NCBI GenBank assembly: GCA_903939515.1 | Contig: CAJAHH010000053.1 | Coordinates: 1-47,464, forward strand | Source of the DNA: an uncultured Verrucomicrobiota bacterium | GTDB lineage: Bacteria; Verrucomicrobiota; Verrucomicrobiia; Limisphaerales; UBA9464 | Length of the DNA: 47,464 nucleotides | Direction: 5' to 3' | Shown: one piece after another, positions 17,797-27,198 of the stretch | Layout of the letters: the number at the start of each line of letters is the position of its first letter | How positions within the stretch are numbered: the first letter of the stretch is position 1 | Program-made: the position numbers and the translations under genes | Notes under the pieces: model-generated | Seen by the model: only the letters and a program-made list of their open reading frames with translations | Told to the model about the DNA's origin: nothing | Database searches by the model: none

Positions 17797-20700
17797 ATGT
17801 GTCCTATGCGACTGCTGAGTTCATGGCCTGTGCCCCGCCGTTCTTGCCGGAGATTCTTGGAACTCCGGTGGGTGATGATGGTGGTGTTCTTGGCTGGAGC
17901 GATCCGCTCCGAGGCCGTCGGAATCGTGACTCGTCGATTTCCAGCCGAGGCTATTGAGGGGCAGATTATCGAAGTGGTGCTGCAGGCTGAACCTCTGGTG
18001 TCTGCCTCGGCCTTCGGTGTTCGTGAGGTTCTGCCTGAAGGGGTTGAGTACATTAGCTCCGAACCGGCAGCCAATTACTCCAGCACGCAGCGGCAGCTGC
18101 GTTGGGGGTTGTTCTTCGACGGGCGTTCGCGTCCGCTCACCTATCGGATCAGGCTGCCGGCGGCCCAAACCTTTCTGGGCTGGCAGGGCTGGTTGGAAGA
18201 GGATGGAGTTTCAGTTCCGGCCGCCGGCCCCACCCAGTTGGTGGTGACTCGGCCCAATCCTGGGAGCGTGACTCGGTTCCTTCCGGTCCCGGTCGAGGCG
18301 GGCGGAACGGCGAGTGTTCGCCTGCAGGTCCGGCCTCGCAGTGGTCTTCAGTTTCAGGTCATCGAGGAAACCCTTCCCGAGGGCTGGAGTCTCATTGATC
18401 TCACCCAGGGAGGCCTCGTCCTGTCGGCCCGCCAATTGCGCTGGGGACCCTGGACCGATGATCAGGCCCGGGATATCACCTACCGGCTTCGGGCCCCGTC
18501 TGTGCCTGCATCGGGAACCTGGAGCGGTCAGTCCACGCTGGGTGATGACATCGTTCCCACCCTCGGGGCTTCCCAATTACAGGTTCTGGCAAAATCCCAG
18601 GGTTCCGTGATTCGCTCCTTTGGATCCTCACGCTACACCGTCGGACAAACTCTCAATGTCCGACTCAATGTGATCCCCGCGGAATCGGTGGGCCTGTATG
18701 TGGTGGAGGAAACACTTCCCCCCGGTTGGACCCTTTCGAAGGTGGACTCCGAGGGGCGCCTGAGTGGTAGCCAACTGGTTTGGGGTGTTTTGGCTGGCAG
18801 CACGCCGCGGGAGTTCAATTACTCGGTGACCGTTCCCGAGGGAGCCTCCGGTGCAGCCTCTTTTTCTGGGTTGGCACGGTTTGATTCCAATCCGGTGACC
18901 ACTTCGGGTACGACGGAGATTCTGCCCTTGGAACTGGCCCAACCCAAGGCGACTCGCACATTGCCCGCTGAGTACTCGCCGGGTTTGGCCTTTGCGGTGC
19001 AGTTGGCCAGCGAGCCCTTAGCCGGATCCGCCTTGTACTTGGTGGAGGAGCAGATTCCGGTAGGATGTTCCGTCGATTCTGTGGCCGGTGGCGGTGCTGT
19101 TTCGGGGACGCGCATTGTCTGGGGCCCCTTCCTAGATGATCGCCCGCGCAGCGTTTCCTATCGACTCCTCCCTGCGAGCCAGACAACCGGGAACCTGGAG
19201 TTCTCCGGAAAGATTCGATCGAACCTGGGGGACGGAACTATTTCGGGTGGAGTTTCGCTGCCTCCTAAGCCCCCCAAATCGGGGAAGATCGAGCAGGCTC
19301 TACCAACCTATTTTCTGCCGGGAGTTCCGTTCACGATAACCTATCGCCTAGTGCCGGAATCCGGAGTGGCGATACACCTTCTCACTCAATCTGTTCCGGA
19401 CGGGTGGTCCGTGGGGGCCATCACTGGTGCAGGCCGTTGGGACGACGCTCAACGACGGGTCGTTTGGGGGTTGTTCGCCGACGACAAGGAGCGGACGGTG
19501 TCCGTTGAGATTCGCCCCCCGGTTACGGCTCGGGGATCTTATACGCTGGCTTGTCAGGCTGTGTTTGACGGTCAAGCGCGATTGCCCGCCACCGCCAGCG
19601 CCATTGTAGCCAATTTGCCGCCCGAATTGTCCCTTGTGCCTGCGCAAACAGTCGCCGAAGACGAGACGTTGACCCTGCGCGTGCGTGCTTGGGATCCTGA
19701 GTTGCCGGTCGACCGACTTTTTCTGTCGGTCACGGTCGAACCTGCAGAGTTGTTCCCGGTGGCCAATCGCTCTGCTGTGCGCCAGGGCAACGATGTGATT
19801 CTGACCTTGCGGCCGGCCGCTGAGGCTTCTGGGGCTGCCGTGGTGCGTTTGGCCCTTTCCGACGATGTTCAGACGACTCGGGGCCAGTTCGATGTGACGG
19901 TGCTCCCGGTGAATGACACGCCCTCCATCACGGCCTTCACTGAAGTGACAGGTGCTGTGGAGGATACTGAGATAATCCGTGTCGAGGGTATCCGGGTGTC
20001 TGATCCGGATTTGGGTCAAGCCCCCTTGGAAGTGGAATTAGAAGCGGCCTCCGGGGCCCAGTGGTTGGATCGACCACTGCCGGTCGGGGTGCAACGACTG
20101 GCTTCGCCGAGCCCCAGCCTTCAGCGGCTTCGTGGGAGGCTTGAACTAGTAAATGAGGCCCTTGCACAAATCGCATTTCGCCCTGCGGCGGATTTCTTCG
20201 GAACCCAAATTATCCAGGTTCGAGCCAATGATCTAGGATCCTCAGGGCCGGGTGGTCCGCAAACCGGTATCCGGGATTTGGCGATCGACGTAATCGGCAT
20301 CAATGACGCTCCTGGCTTCCGGTCGTTGGCGGGCGTGGTGCTGACGGTGGATGAAGATGCTTCGGCTGCCGCTACGGATTTTCCGGGTTTTCTCAAAGAT
20401 ATCCGAGTGGGGCCCACCAACGAAATGGCCCGTCAATTGGTTCTGCTGGAGGTCGCCGCCGACAATTCGTCCCTCTTCTCTGTTCAACCCCGCATCGATT
20501 CGGCCAGCGGTCGACTCCAGTTCACGGTGGCCCCGAATGTCTCGGGAGAAACCTGGGTTCAGGTTCAGGCCATCGACAACGGGGGTGTTGTCAGCGGTGG
20601 CATCGATCGAAGTTCGATCGATCGTTTTCTTTTGCGGGTCGAGGCGGTGAATGACGCGCCCGTGTGGACCCTTCCAACTTCTTCCTCCGGCGCCATTGAA

Positions 20701-23700
20701 GAGTCTTTGATCATCTCATCCAAGGGGATGCGCCTGAGCGATATCGATGCAGGAGATCAACCTATGGATGTGACTCTGGAGTTGGAGTCGGAAGCGGTTT
20801 GGTTGGATCGCCCTTTGCCTAAGGGTTTGCTCCGGGTGGGTGGATCAGAAGGTGTTCTGCGTTGGTGGGGCTCCCTGGATCTCCTGAATCAAGCCTTGGA
20901 TGAATTAACCTTCAGGCCGGCGACCAATTTTTACGGCACTCAAAACATCCGCCTGACGGTCAGCGATATGGGTTCGGTGGGCAAAGGAGGTGCGCAGTTG
21001 AGCACGGCGGTTTTCTCGGTAGAAATCACTCCGGTCAACGACCCTCCGTCATTCACGGCGCTGTCTGAAGGAACAGTGGTGTCCGTCGATGAGGATGCAG
21101 CGATGAGTAAAACCATCATTACTGATTTTCTGACCGGTATTCAGGTGGGGCCGACCAATGAGGTGACCCGTCAGACGTTGAATTTCGAGATGACCGTCGA
21201 GAATCCGAATCTCTTCAGTCAACTTCCGCAGATCAGTGCCACCGGCGAATTGCGCTTTACGCCCAATCCGCAGGCCTGGGGTGAGTCTCAAGTAACCTTC
21301 CATGCGTTGGACATCGGGGGGACGGCCAATGGAGGTTGGAACCGTAGCACCACGAACTCGTTCCGCATCGTCGTCCAGGCGGTGAATGATCCGCCGCAGG
21401 TGACTTTGTCGTCGACCAATCTGACCGTGTTGGGTGCATCCTCCGACACTGGAGTTCGTTCGGTGGCGGGATTTGTTCGGTCCGTTTCCGTTGGGCCCGC
21501 TGACGAAGTCGCCGCCGGCCAGCGGGTTACGGTGAGTGTTGATGTCGATCGGGCTGAGGCTTTCCGTCTGCTTCCCAGCATTGATTCGGAGGGGAAACTT
21601 TCGATGACCTTGAGTCCCTACTGGTCGGGTGAACTCACCCTCACGGTGAGGGCCAGTGACGACGGTCTCAGCAATCCCCCCAACCAGTCGGCCTCTGATC
21701 CAATTCTAGTGAGTCTGCGGGTTGTGGCCGAAAATCTGCCTCCCGCCGTGGTGTGGTCTGGAGGGTGGAAACTTCCATCCCCAGCGTCGGGGCAGACCTT
21801 CCTGTTACCCGGAGTTTACCCCGGATTGACAGAGGCCTTCACCGATACCTTCGACTTGTCTAAAACAACTGCGGAATGGATTCCGACCGCTGGCGTGCCG
21901 ATAGGCTTGCCCGTGGTGGCTTACCGTTCTGGGCGTCGTGCCGATTTTGCTGGGTTGGCGGGACTAGAGTTGCGGTGGAATCTCGCTTCGTCACCCGTGG
22001 GTAAGGGGCAAATCCGGTTAAACCTTTTTGATCGGGTTGGAGCATCTAACCGTGTTGATTTACCACTGGAGTTCATCGCTGGTTCGGGACCCCGGATTGC
22101 GGCGAGTTTGCCGGCTCCGTGGGCGACGATCGATTCGGTGACCGGATTGTCCCAGTTGAGCCTCCTCGAGGATGCGGCCCCTCTGGCCTTGGACTTGGCT
22201 CCGCTCCTCAGCGGTGCGGTGGGTCCCGTGAGTTGGTCGCTGCAACAACCACTGGACTCCCGAGTCGTGGATGCGGAAATCCTTGGTAGCACCCTCTGGA
22301 TTCGACCGAGATTGGATCGCAATGGCAGTGGTTGGTTTCAGCTTCGAGCCGATGCATCGAACGGGCAAATTGCCTGGGCCTTCAATTTGGAGGTAATCCC
22401 AGTGGCCGACGCCCCCCGCTTGACGGCTCCGGCCATCACGCCACTGATCGAAGGCGTGCTTTGGTCGGGATTGGTTCAGGCCCGTTCGGTCGAGTATCCG
22501 GGAAGTCCGTTGCTGCTCCGGCTCGATGGCGCGCCTTCCGGACTCCAAATGCGTTCGGATGGCTGGTTATTTTGGACTCCTGAAGAAATCCAGGGTCCGG
22601 GCACATTTTCAGTCGACGTCATCTCCCAGGATTTGGTCGGTGGACCTGAATCGCGGGTGGCTCTCAAATTCACGGTGCTAGAGGCAAATTTGAGGCCGGT
22701 GTTGGCCAGCATCCCGAACGCGGTATTGCGGGAGGGAACTCCGTTACAATTGCAGTTATCGGCCACAGACGTGGATCTCCCTGTCCAACCGTTGACCTTT
22801 CGGCAGGTGAGTGGCCCCTCGGGTCTTTCTGTCAGTGCCGATGGCCTCCTGTATTGGGTGCCCTCCGAAGATCAGGGGCCGGGGAGTCATCTGTTGCAGG
22901 TGGCTGTCAGCGATGGAGAGGCGACCGTGACCAATCAATTCACCGTCCAGGTTCGTGAGGTCAATGAGTTCCCAGTTCCGGTGGTAGTTCCGGACCAGAC
23001 CATTGATGAAAAGGTAGCCTGGACGTGGGTCTTGCGAGGCAATGATGTGGATATCCCCGTCCAATCCTTGAACTACGGGCTTTCCACCGGTCCGGCCGGA
23101 ATGAGCGTCAGTTCCGAAGGGCTGTTGAAGTGGATGCCGTCGGAAGTTCAAGGGCCTGGGGATTTCTGGATTTCCTGGTGGGTGAGCGACGGTGTGGTGT
23201 CGTCTACCAATCGATTTGGGGTGCGTGTAAGAGAGGTCAACGAGCCACCTCAGGTCGACCCATCTTCAGAGCTGCGGGTGATCGAGGGCTACGAGATGCG
23301 TTCACTCGTTCGGGGGCTCGATCCGGATGTGCCGCAACAAGCCCTGCAATTTCGGTTAGTGGATGGTCCCATCGGAATGAGCATGACGCCGGAGGGTCTC
23401 GTCATTTGGCGTCCCGGCGAAAGTCAGGCTCCCACCACCAACGATGTCTGGATTGCTGTGAACGATGGTGTTGTCTGGGCGACCAACCGATTGGTGTCCA
23501 TTGCCTCTGAGTTGAACGAAATTCCCCTCATCGATCCGATTCCTGAGCTATCAGTTGTTGCTGGCTTTGAATTGCAGGCATTGGTTCAAGCCCGCGACAT
23601 TGATCTGCCCAAGCAATCCTTAGATTACCGATTGGTGCAGGCTCCGGCAGGAATGACCATTCAGACCAATGGTTTGTTGCTGTGGAAGCCGCCGACCAAC

Positions 23701-26700
23701 CAAGCCGCCGGGCGCTACGACCTTCGCGTCCGGGTGAGCGACGGGCGCGAATCGGCCGAGGTTTCCTCGGTGGTGATAGTCAAGGCATTGAAGCTTCCGC
23801 CGGTCATCACACCGATCGGGGATTTGCAATGGACTGAAAATCTTCTCCAGCGTCGCCAACTCATTGCCGTGGATCCGAGTTCCCAGGGCCCCAATCTTCA
23901 GTGGACTCTGGTGCAGGGCCCGCCGGGATTGATCCTGAGTCCTTCAGGACTGATGGAATGGAAGCCCGCCGAAAACCTGGGGGGAACCACGTGGCGCGTG
24001 ACGGTGGTGGTGGCCAATGGTGCTTTGAGCAGTGCGGAGACCTTCCAATTGCGAGTGCTGGAGGACAATGGGGTGCCATCTTGGACCGGAGAGGCCCGAC
24101 GAACCATCACTGAACTAGAACTCCTTAATTGGAGTCTGCCAGTGACCGACTCGGATTTGCCGGCCCGGCCGTTGACCTTCCGGCGCTTGAGTGGTCCGGA
24201 GGGTTTGGTGATCCGAACCAACGGGATCTTGAGTTGGACTCCTACCGAGGCCCAGGGCCCGGCCACTTACTCGGTCACATTGGCGTTCAGTGACGGCTCC
24301 ATTGAGGTTACCAATACCGTGGAACTGGTCGTTTTGGAATCCAACTCCCCACCGCTCGCGACGCTAGAAGGAGTGGTTTTGGTGCCTGAGTTGAGTCCGG
24401 TCGCGCTGAAGGTGGTGGTGGTGGATACCGATCTCCCTAAGCAGGTCACGGTGATGAGGCTGCTCTCGGGGCCTGAGGGATTGACGCTTTCCTCCAACGG
24501 AGTCGTCGTCTGGCAGCCTCAGGAAGCCCAGGGGCCGGGTACCAATCGATTAGTTGTAGTCGTGTCGGATGGAGTTCTTTCGATCACTAACCAGTGGGAA
24601 CTTCGGGTAATCGAGATCAATCAGGCACCCGTGCCGGATCCGGTTCCGGAACTGTCCGTGGCGCAAGGAGTGCTTCTGGAAGTGGTATTGAAGGCACAAG
24701 ATGCGGATCTGCCGGCTCAAGCACTCGACTGCCGATTGGTCAACGCACCCCCGGGCATGACTGTGAGTCCTGGCGGTCTGCTGCGCTGGAAGCCCTCTAC
24801 CAATGTTGCCGCAGGATCTTACACGTTCCGAATCGAGTGGAGTGATGGGATGGCGGTCGGAGCCCTCTCCGCGAACGTTCTGCTCAAGCCGGCGATACGT
24901 CCTCCGGTTATTGTTCCGATTCCCGCGCTCAGTTGGCTTGAAAACCTGACCAATTCCTTCCGCCTCCAAGCGTTGCCGGGCAGCGGGTCTGTTTCGAATC
25001 TGGTTTGGAATTTGGTAGTTGGCCCTTCGGGTCTGACGGTGAGTCGATCCGGCGAGGTGAAGTGGACGCCCGATGAGCGGAGTGGTGGCACGAACTGGAC
25101 GGTGGCCGTGGTGGTGAGCGATGGAGAGTCCGCTGCAGGCGCGGATTTTCAAATTCGCGTCCTTGAAGACAATCAGCCTCCGGCATTGGCCGAATCCCCA
25201 AGGATCCTGGTTCGTGAGTTGGATCGGTTAGTTTGGTTTCTTAAGGTGCAAGACCCTGACATGCCTTCCCAGCGGTTGGTCTTCCAACGGATTTCCGGTC
25301 CGGCGGGATTGACCCTCAGTGGTGATGGAGTCTTGTCGTGGATTCCGCCATCAGGCAGCAGCCCGGGCACCAATCGTGTTTTGTTTGTCCTTTCTGACGG
25401 GATTGTCTCGGTGACCAATCAATTGGAGATCGTCGTGGGCAAAGAGTTGAATGTCCCGCCCGTGTGGACGGATGTCGGACTTCGTCGCGTCACCGAGGGG
25501 TTGCTCATGACCTTTAATCTCAAGGCGGCGGATGCCAATAAGCCTCCGCAGCCGCTCACTTACCAACGGGTGAATGGGCCAGAGGGGCTCACTGTGACGT
25601 CCGCTGGTCAGGTTAGTTGGAAACCCACCGAATCTCAGGGGCCGAGCACCAATCGCGTCGAGGTCAGTGTCAGCGATGGCTTCGTCCAGGTGCCGCACCA
25701 GTTCACGGTCATTGTTCGGGAGGCGAATGTGCCGCCCCTCTGGCCGGATATCGGCACCCGTCGGATGACCGAGGGCGGGACGTTGTCGTTCACACTCAAG
25801 GCCACCGACTCGGATCTTCCTGCCCAGTCGCTCACCTATCGGTTGGTGGACGGGCCCGTGGGATTGACCGTCGGCACTAATGGATTCCTCACTTGGCGTC
25901 CCACCGAGGCGCAGGGGCCGAGCACGAATCGGGTCCGTGTCAGCGCCCAGGACGGGGTTGCTTCGACCGAGCAGTCCTTCGACATCGTGGTGCGCGAGTC
26001 CAACCTGCCGCCAGTCTGGGCGACCCCGGCGGTGACGCGACGAGTGACCGAGGGGTTGAGTTTGTCCTTCAATCTTCAGGCCACAGACCCCGACCTGCCG
26101 GCCCAGCGTCTCGGGTACCGACTGGAATCCGGTCCGACAGGGTTGTTGGTCGGCACCAATGGTTTGTTGACCTGGACCCCCACGGAGGCCCAAGGGCCCA
26201 GCACCAACCGGGTGCGTGTCGGCGTCTCCGATGGATGGATGTCGGTGCCCCTCGAATTCGATATTGTGGTGCGCGAGGCCAATCAGGCCCCGGTCTGGAG
26301 CACTGTGGTGGGCACGCGCCGGGTCAACGAAGGGTCTCTCTTGTCCTTCACCATTTCGGCCACCGATTCGGATTTGCCGGCCCAACCACTGACCTATCGT
26401 TTATTGAGCGGCCCCTGGGGAATGACTTTGTCCAACGGAGTCGTCAATTGGCGACCTACCGAGGTCCAGGGTCCCAGCACCAACCGCGTCCGGATCGCGG
26501 TCGGCGACGGCTACGTCACAGTGCCTCTGGAGTTCGACGTCATCGTCCGCGATGCCATCACTGGGACCCTAGGGCCCGCCCTGGGCTTATCCCCGCGCTC
26601 AGACGGTTCCTGGAGTTTGCGTGTTTCCGGCGCCGGTGGTGCTCGATATCAGGTTGAGCAGTTGACGGTACTGGGTGCATCGTGGGTGCCGGTTCCTGGG

Positions 26701-26799
26701 GTGCCCGAGGTGGTGACTCAGGGCAGCAATGCACCCGTGGTTTTGATTCTTCCAGCTCAAACGTCACCCACTCGCTTTTTCCGGCTCGGGAGGCGCTGA
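17797..26799 (+). CDS. 3000-aa secreted tandem-repeat (Ig/cadherin-like ladder) protein
   Basis: ATG 17797 is 2 bases past the upstream stop; ATG 17806 is an alternative. A signal peptide ends near IRSEA/VG (about residue 40). Region 1 (about 40-605) has five units of roughly 115 residues with [VI]EE-x-[LI]P-x-G-[WC] and LxWGxxxD signatures. Region 2 (about 605-1545) has cadherin or VNDAP-type domains (NDTPS, NDAPG, NDAPV, NDPPS, NDPPQ). Region 3 (about 1545-2925) has 15 units of about 92 residues with the pattern DxDLPxQxLxxRLxxGPxGLxV...G-x-LxWxPxExQGPxTxxVxVxVSDG, resembling putative Ig or He_PIG domains. The end (about 2925-3000, finishing FFRLGRR) is a C-terminal domain common in such proteins. 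It is most likely an extended stalk or adhesin on or outside the outer membrane. No catalytic motif is seen. A terminator follows at 26955. Confidence 0.9.
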   Translation: MCPMRLLSSWPVPRRSCRRFLELRWVMMVVFLAGAIRSEAVGIVTRRFPAEAIEGQIIEVVLQAEPLVSASAFGVREVLPEGVEYISSEPAANYSSTQRQLRWGLFFDGRSRPLTYRIRLPAAQTFLGWQGWLEEDGVSVPAAGPTQLVVTRPNPGSVTRFLPVPVEAGGTASVRLQVRPRSGLQFQVIEETLPEGWSLIDLTQGGLVLSARQLRWGPWTDDQARDITYRLRAPSVPASGTWSGQSTLGDDIVPTLGASQLQVLAKSQGSVIRSFGSSRYTVGQTLNVRLNVIPAESVGLYVVEETLPPGWTLSKVDSEGRLSGSQLVWGVLAGSTPREFNYSVTVPEGASGAASFSGLARFDSNPVTTSGTTEILPLELAQPKATRTLPAEYSPGLAFAVQLASEPLAGSALYLVEEQIPVGCSVDSVAGGGAVSGTRIVWGPFLDDRPRSVSYRLLPASQTTGNLEFSGKIRSNLGDGTISGGVSLPPKPPKSGKIEQALPTYFLPGVPFTITYRLVPESGVAIHLLTQSVPDGWSVGAITGAGRWDDAQRRVVWGLFADDKERTVSVEIRPPVTARGSYTLACQAVFDGQARLPATASAIVANLPPELSLVPAQTVAEDETLTLRVRAWDPELPVDRLFLSVTVEPAELFPVANRSAVRQGNDVILTLRPAAEASGAAVVRLALSDDVQTTRGQFDVTVLPVNDTPSITAFTEVTGAVEDTEIIRVEGIRVSDPDLGQAPLEVELEAASGAQWLDRPLPVGVQRLASPSPSLQRLRGRLELVNEALAQIAFRPAADFFGTQIIQVRANDLGSSGPGGPQTGIRDLAIDVIGINDAPGFRSLAGVVLTVDEDASAAATDFPGFLKDIRVGPTNEMARQLVLLEVAADNSSLFSVQPRIDSASGRLQFTVAPNVSGETWVQVQAIDNGGVVSGGIDRSSIDRFLLRVEAVNDAPVWTLPTSSSGAIEESLIISSKGMRLSDIDAGDQPMDVTLELESEAVWLDRPLPKGLLRVGGSEGVLRWWGSLDLLNQALDELTFRPATNFYGTQNIRLTVSDMGSVGKGGAQLSTAVFSVEITPVNDPPSFTALSEGTVVSVDEDAAMSKTIITDFLTGIQVGPTNEVTRQTLNFEMTVENPNLFSQLPQISATGELRFTPNPQAWGESQVTFHALDIGGTANGGWNRSTTNSFRIVVQAVNDPPQVTLSSTNLTVLGASSDTGVRSVAGFVRSVSVGPADEVAAGQRVTVSVDVDRAEAFRLLPSIDSEGKLSMTLSPYWSGELTLTVRASDDGLSNPPNQSASDPILVSLRVVAENLPPAVVWSGGWKLPSPASGQTFLLPGVYPGLTEAFTDTFDLSKTTAEWIPTAGVPIGLPVVAYRSGRRADFAGLAGLELRWNLASSPVGKGQIRLNLFDRVGASNRVDLPLEFIAGSGPRIAASLPAPWATIDSVTGLSQLSLLEDAAPLALDLAPLLSGAVGPVSWSLQQPLDSRVVDAEILGSTLWIRPRLDRNGSGWFQLRADASNGQIAWAFNLEVIPVADAPRLTAPAITPLIEGVLWSGLVQARSVEYPGSPLLLRLDGAPSGLQMRSDGWLFWTPEEIQGPGTFSVDVISQDLVGGPESRVALKFTVLEANLRPVLASIPNAVLREGTPLQLQLSATDVDLPVQPLTFRQVSGPSGLSVSADGLLYWVPSEDQGPGSHLLQVAVSDGEATVTNQFTVQVREVNEFPVPVVVPDQTIDEKVAWTWVLRGNDVDIPVQSLNYGLSTGPAGMSVSSEGLLKWMPSEVQGPGDFWISWWVSDGVVSSTNRFGVRVREVNEPPQVDPSSELRVIEGYEMRSLVRGLDPDVPQQALQFRLVDGPIGMSMTPEGLVIWRPGESQAPTTNDVWIAVNDGVVWATNRLVSIASELNEIPLIDPIPELSVVAGFELQALVQARDIDLPKQSLDYRLVQAPAGMTIQTNGLLLWKPPTNQAAGRYDLRVRVSDGRESAEVSSVVIVKALKLPPVITPIGDLQWTENLLQRRQLIAVDPSSQGPNLQWTLVQGPPGLILSPSGLMEWKPAENLGGTTWRVTVVVANGALSSAETFQLRVLEDNGVPSWTGEARRTITELELLNWSLPVTDSDLPARPLTFRRLSGPEGLVIRTNGILSWTPTEAQGPATYSVTLAFSDGSIEVTNTVELVVLESNSPPLATLEGVVLVPELSPVALKVVVVDTDLPKQVTVMRLLSGPEGLTLSSNGVVVWQPQEAQGPGTNRLVVVVSDGVLSITNQWELRVIEINQAPVPDPVPELSVAQGVLLEVVLKAQDADLPAQALDCRLVNAPPGMTVSPGGLLRWKPSTNVAAGSYTFRIEWSDGMAVGALSANVLLKPAIRPPVIVPIPALSWLENLTNSFRLQALPGSGSVSNLVWNLVVGPSGLTVSRSGEVKWTPDERSGGTNWTVAVVVSDGESAAGADFQIRVLEDNQPPALAESPRILVRELDRLVWFLKVQDPDMPSQRLVFQRISGPAGLTLSGDGVLSWIPPSGSSPGTNRVLFVLSDGIVSVTNQLEIVVGKELNVPPVWTDVGLRRVTEGLLMTFNLKAADANKPPQPLTYQRVNGPEGLTVTSAGQVSWKPTESQGPSTNRVEVSVSDGFVQVPHQFTVIVREANVPPLWPDIGTRRMTEGGTLSFTLKATDSDLPAQSLTYRLVDGPVGLTVGTNGFLTWRPTEAQGPSTNRVRVSAQDGVASTEQSFDIVVRESNLPPVWATPAVTRRVTEGLSLSFNLQATDPDLPAQRLGYRLESGPTGLLVGTNGLLTWTPTEAQGPSTNRVRVGVSDGWMSVPLEFDIVVREANQAPVWSTVVGTRRVNEGSLLSFTISATDSDLPAQPLTYRLLSGPWGMTLSNGVVNWRPTEVQGPSTNRVRIAVGDGYVTVPLEFDVIVRDAITGTLGPALGLSPRSDGSWSLRVSGAGGARYQVEQLTVLGASWVPVPGVPEVVTQGSNAPVVLILPAQTSPTRFFRLGRR
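22430..26565 (+). repeat. 15-unit Ig-like tandem array with a four-unit super-repeat
   Basis: Fifteen coding repeats of about 276 bases each share a W-x-P ... SDG core. Units 5-6 and 9-10 carry the same unusual pair of variants: AAG-x-Y in place of QGP-x-T, then GGT-x-W with a shortened first strand (WTENL / WLENL). The blocks starting near 23520 and near 24618 therefore look like two copies of a four-unit block of roughly 1.1 kb. Units 12-15 are the most uniform (QGPSTNRV in each), suggesting recent expansion at the 3' end. Confidence 0.8.
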
Positions 26800-26954
26800 G
26801 TTTGCAAGCGTGTGAGCCAATCTCCCTCAGAACAGCTCTCACGCGAGGTTGCTAACCGTTGGCGAAGTGAAGAATTGAAGAATTGAAGAGCCTCCACCAG
26901 TTCTTCGGCCGCAAGAAGAAGTAGTCCTCAGAGACGAGATTTCGAATCTGCAAC

Positions 26955-26995
26955 CCTCGGGATCGATGGAAATCCATCAATCTCGGGGTTTTTTT
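26955..26995 (+). terminator. Intrinsic terminator after unit 1
   Basis: A 15-base left arm at 26955-26969 pairs with 26974-26988 across a 4-base loop, with two G-U pairs and one mismatch. Seven T residues follow at 26989-26995. The hairpin starts about 155 bases past the stop of the 3000-aa gene and points with transcription, so it should end unit 1. Confidence 0.85.
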
Positions 26996-27042
26996 GCGCC
27001 TCTAACACCCGAAGGGTGGGGTGAACTCGAATGCAGTGATAA

Positions 27043-27071
27043 TTGTTAGGTGGTCATAATTGCTATTAAAT
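27043..27071 (+). promoter_or_regulatory. Candidate promoter for unit 2
   Basis: TTGTTA (27043-27048) and TTAAAT (27066-27071) are 17 bases apart, each matching four of six bacterial sigma-70 consensus positions. They lie in the AT-rich leader about 130 bases before the first gene of unit 2. Phased-looking A-tracts downstream could add curvature. The position is plausible but AT-rich DNA gives chance matches. Confidence 0.3.
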
Positions 27072-27198
27072 CATTCTTACAAAAAACATTTAGGTTACAA
27101 AACCACCAAAACAGCGCTCAAAACAGGCAGCTAAAGTTTCCCAAAAAAATACAAATAAGTTGTAACAATTACTATTCTGTGAAAAAAAGTTTCCAGCA

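Larger units (their letters stand above)
26800..27198. other. Only long intergenic gap: terminator followed by AT-rich leader
   Basis: This is the one stretch over 300 bases without a supported gene. It holds a short period-9 direct repeat (gaagaattg, about 26866-26885), a terminator at 26955-26995, and an AT-rich segment from 27040 to 27198 (48 G/C in the 160 bases 27041-27200 by my count, 30%) with several A-tracts. A 13-codon TTG-initiated frame ending FFGRKKK at 26920 is visible but has no support as a gene. Confidence 0.7.

Noticed and set aside
25351-26385. Long open frame of 344 codons on the - strand
   Set aside because: It lies wholly inside the repeat array of the 3000-aa gene. Its length comes from the repeated GC-rich codon pattern, and it lacks recognisable motifs or a start context.
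22430-26565. Regular repeats that might suggest a CRISPR array
   Set aside because: Repeats are about 276 bases, diverged, in frame and protein-coding. There are no short identical repeats with unique spacers.
26887-26925. Tiny basic frame ending FFGRKKK before the terminator
   Set aside because: It has only about 13 codons from a TTG, no Shine-Dalgarno site and no homologue in the window. Chance is the simpler explanation.
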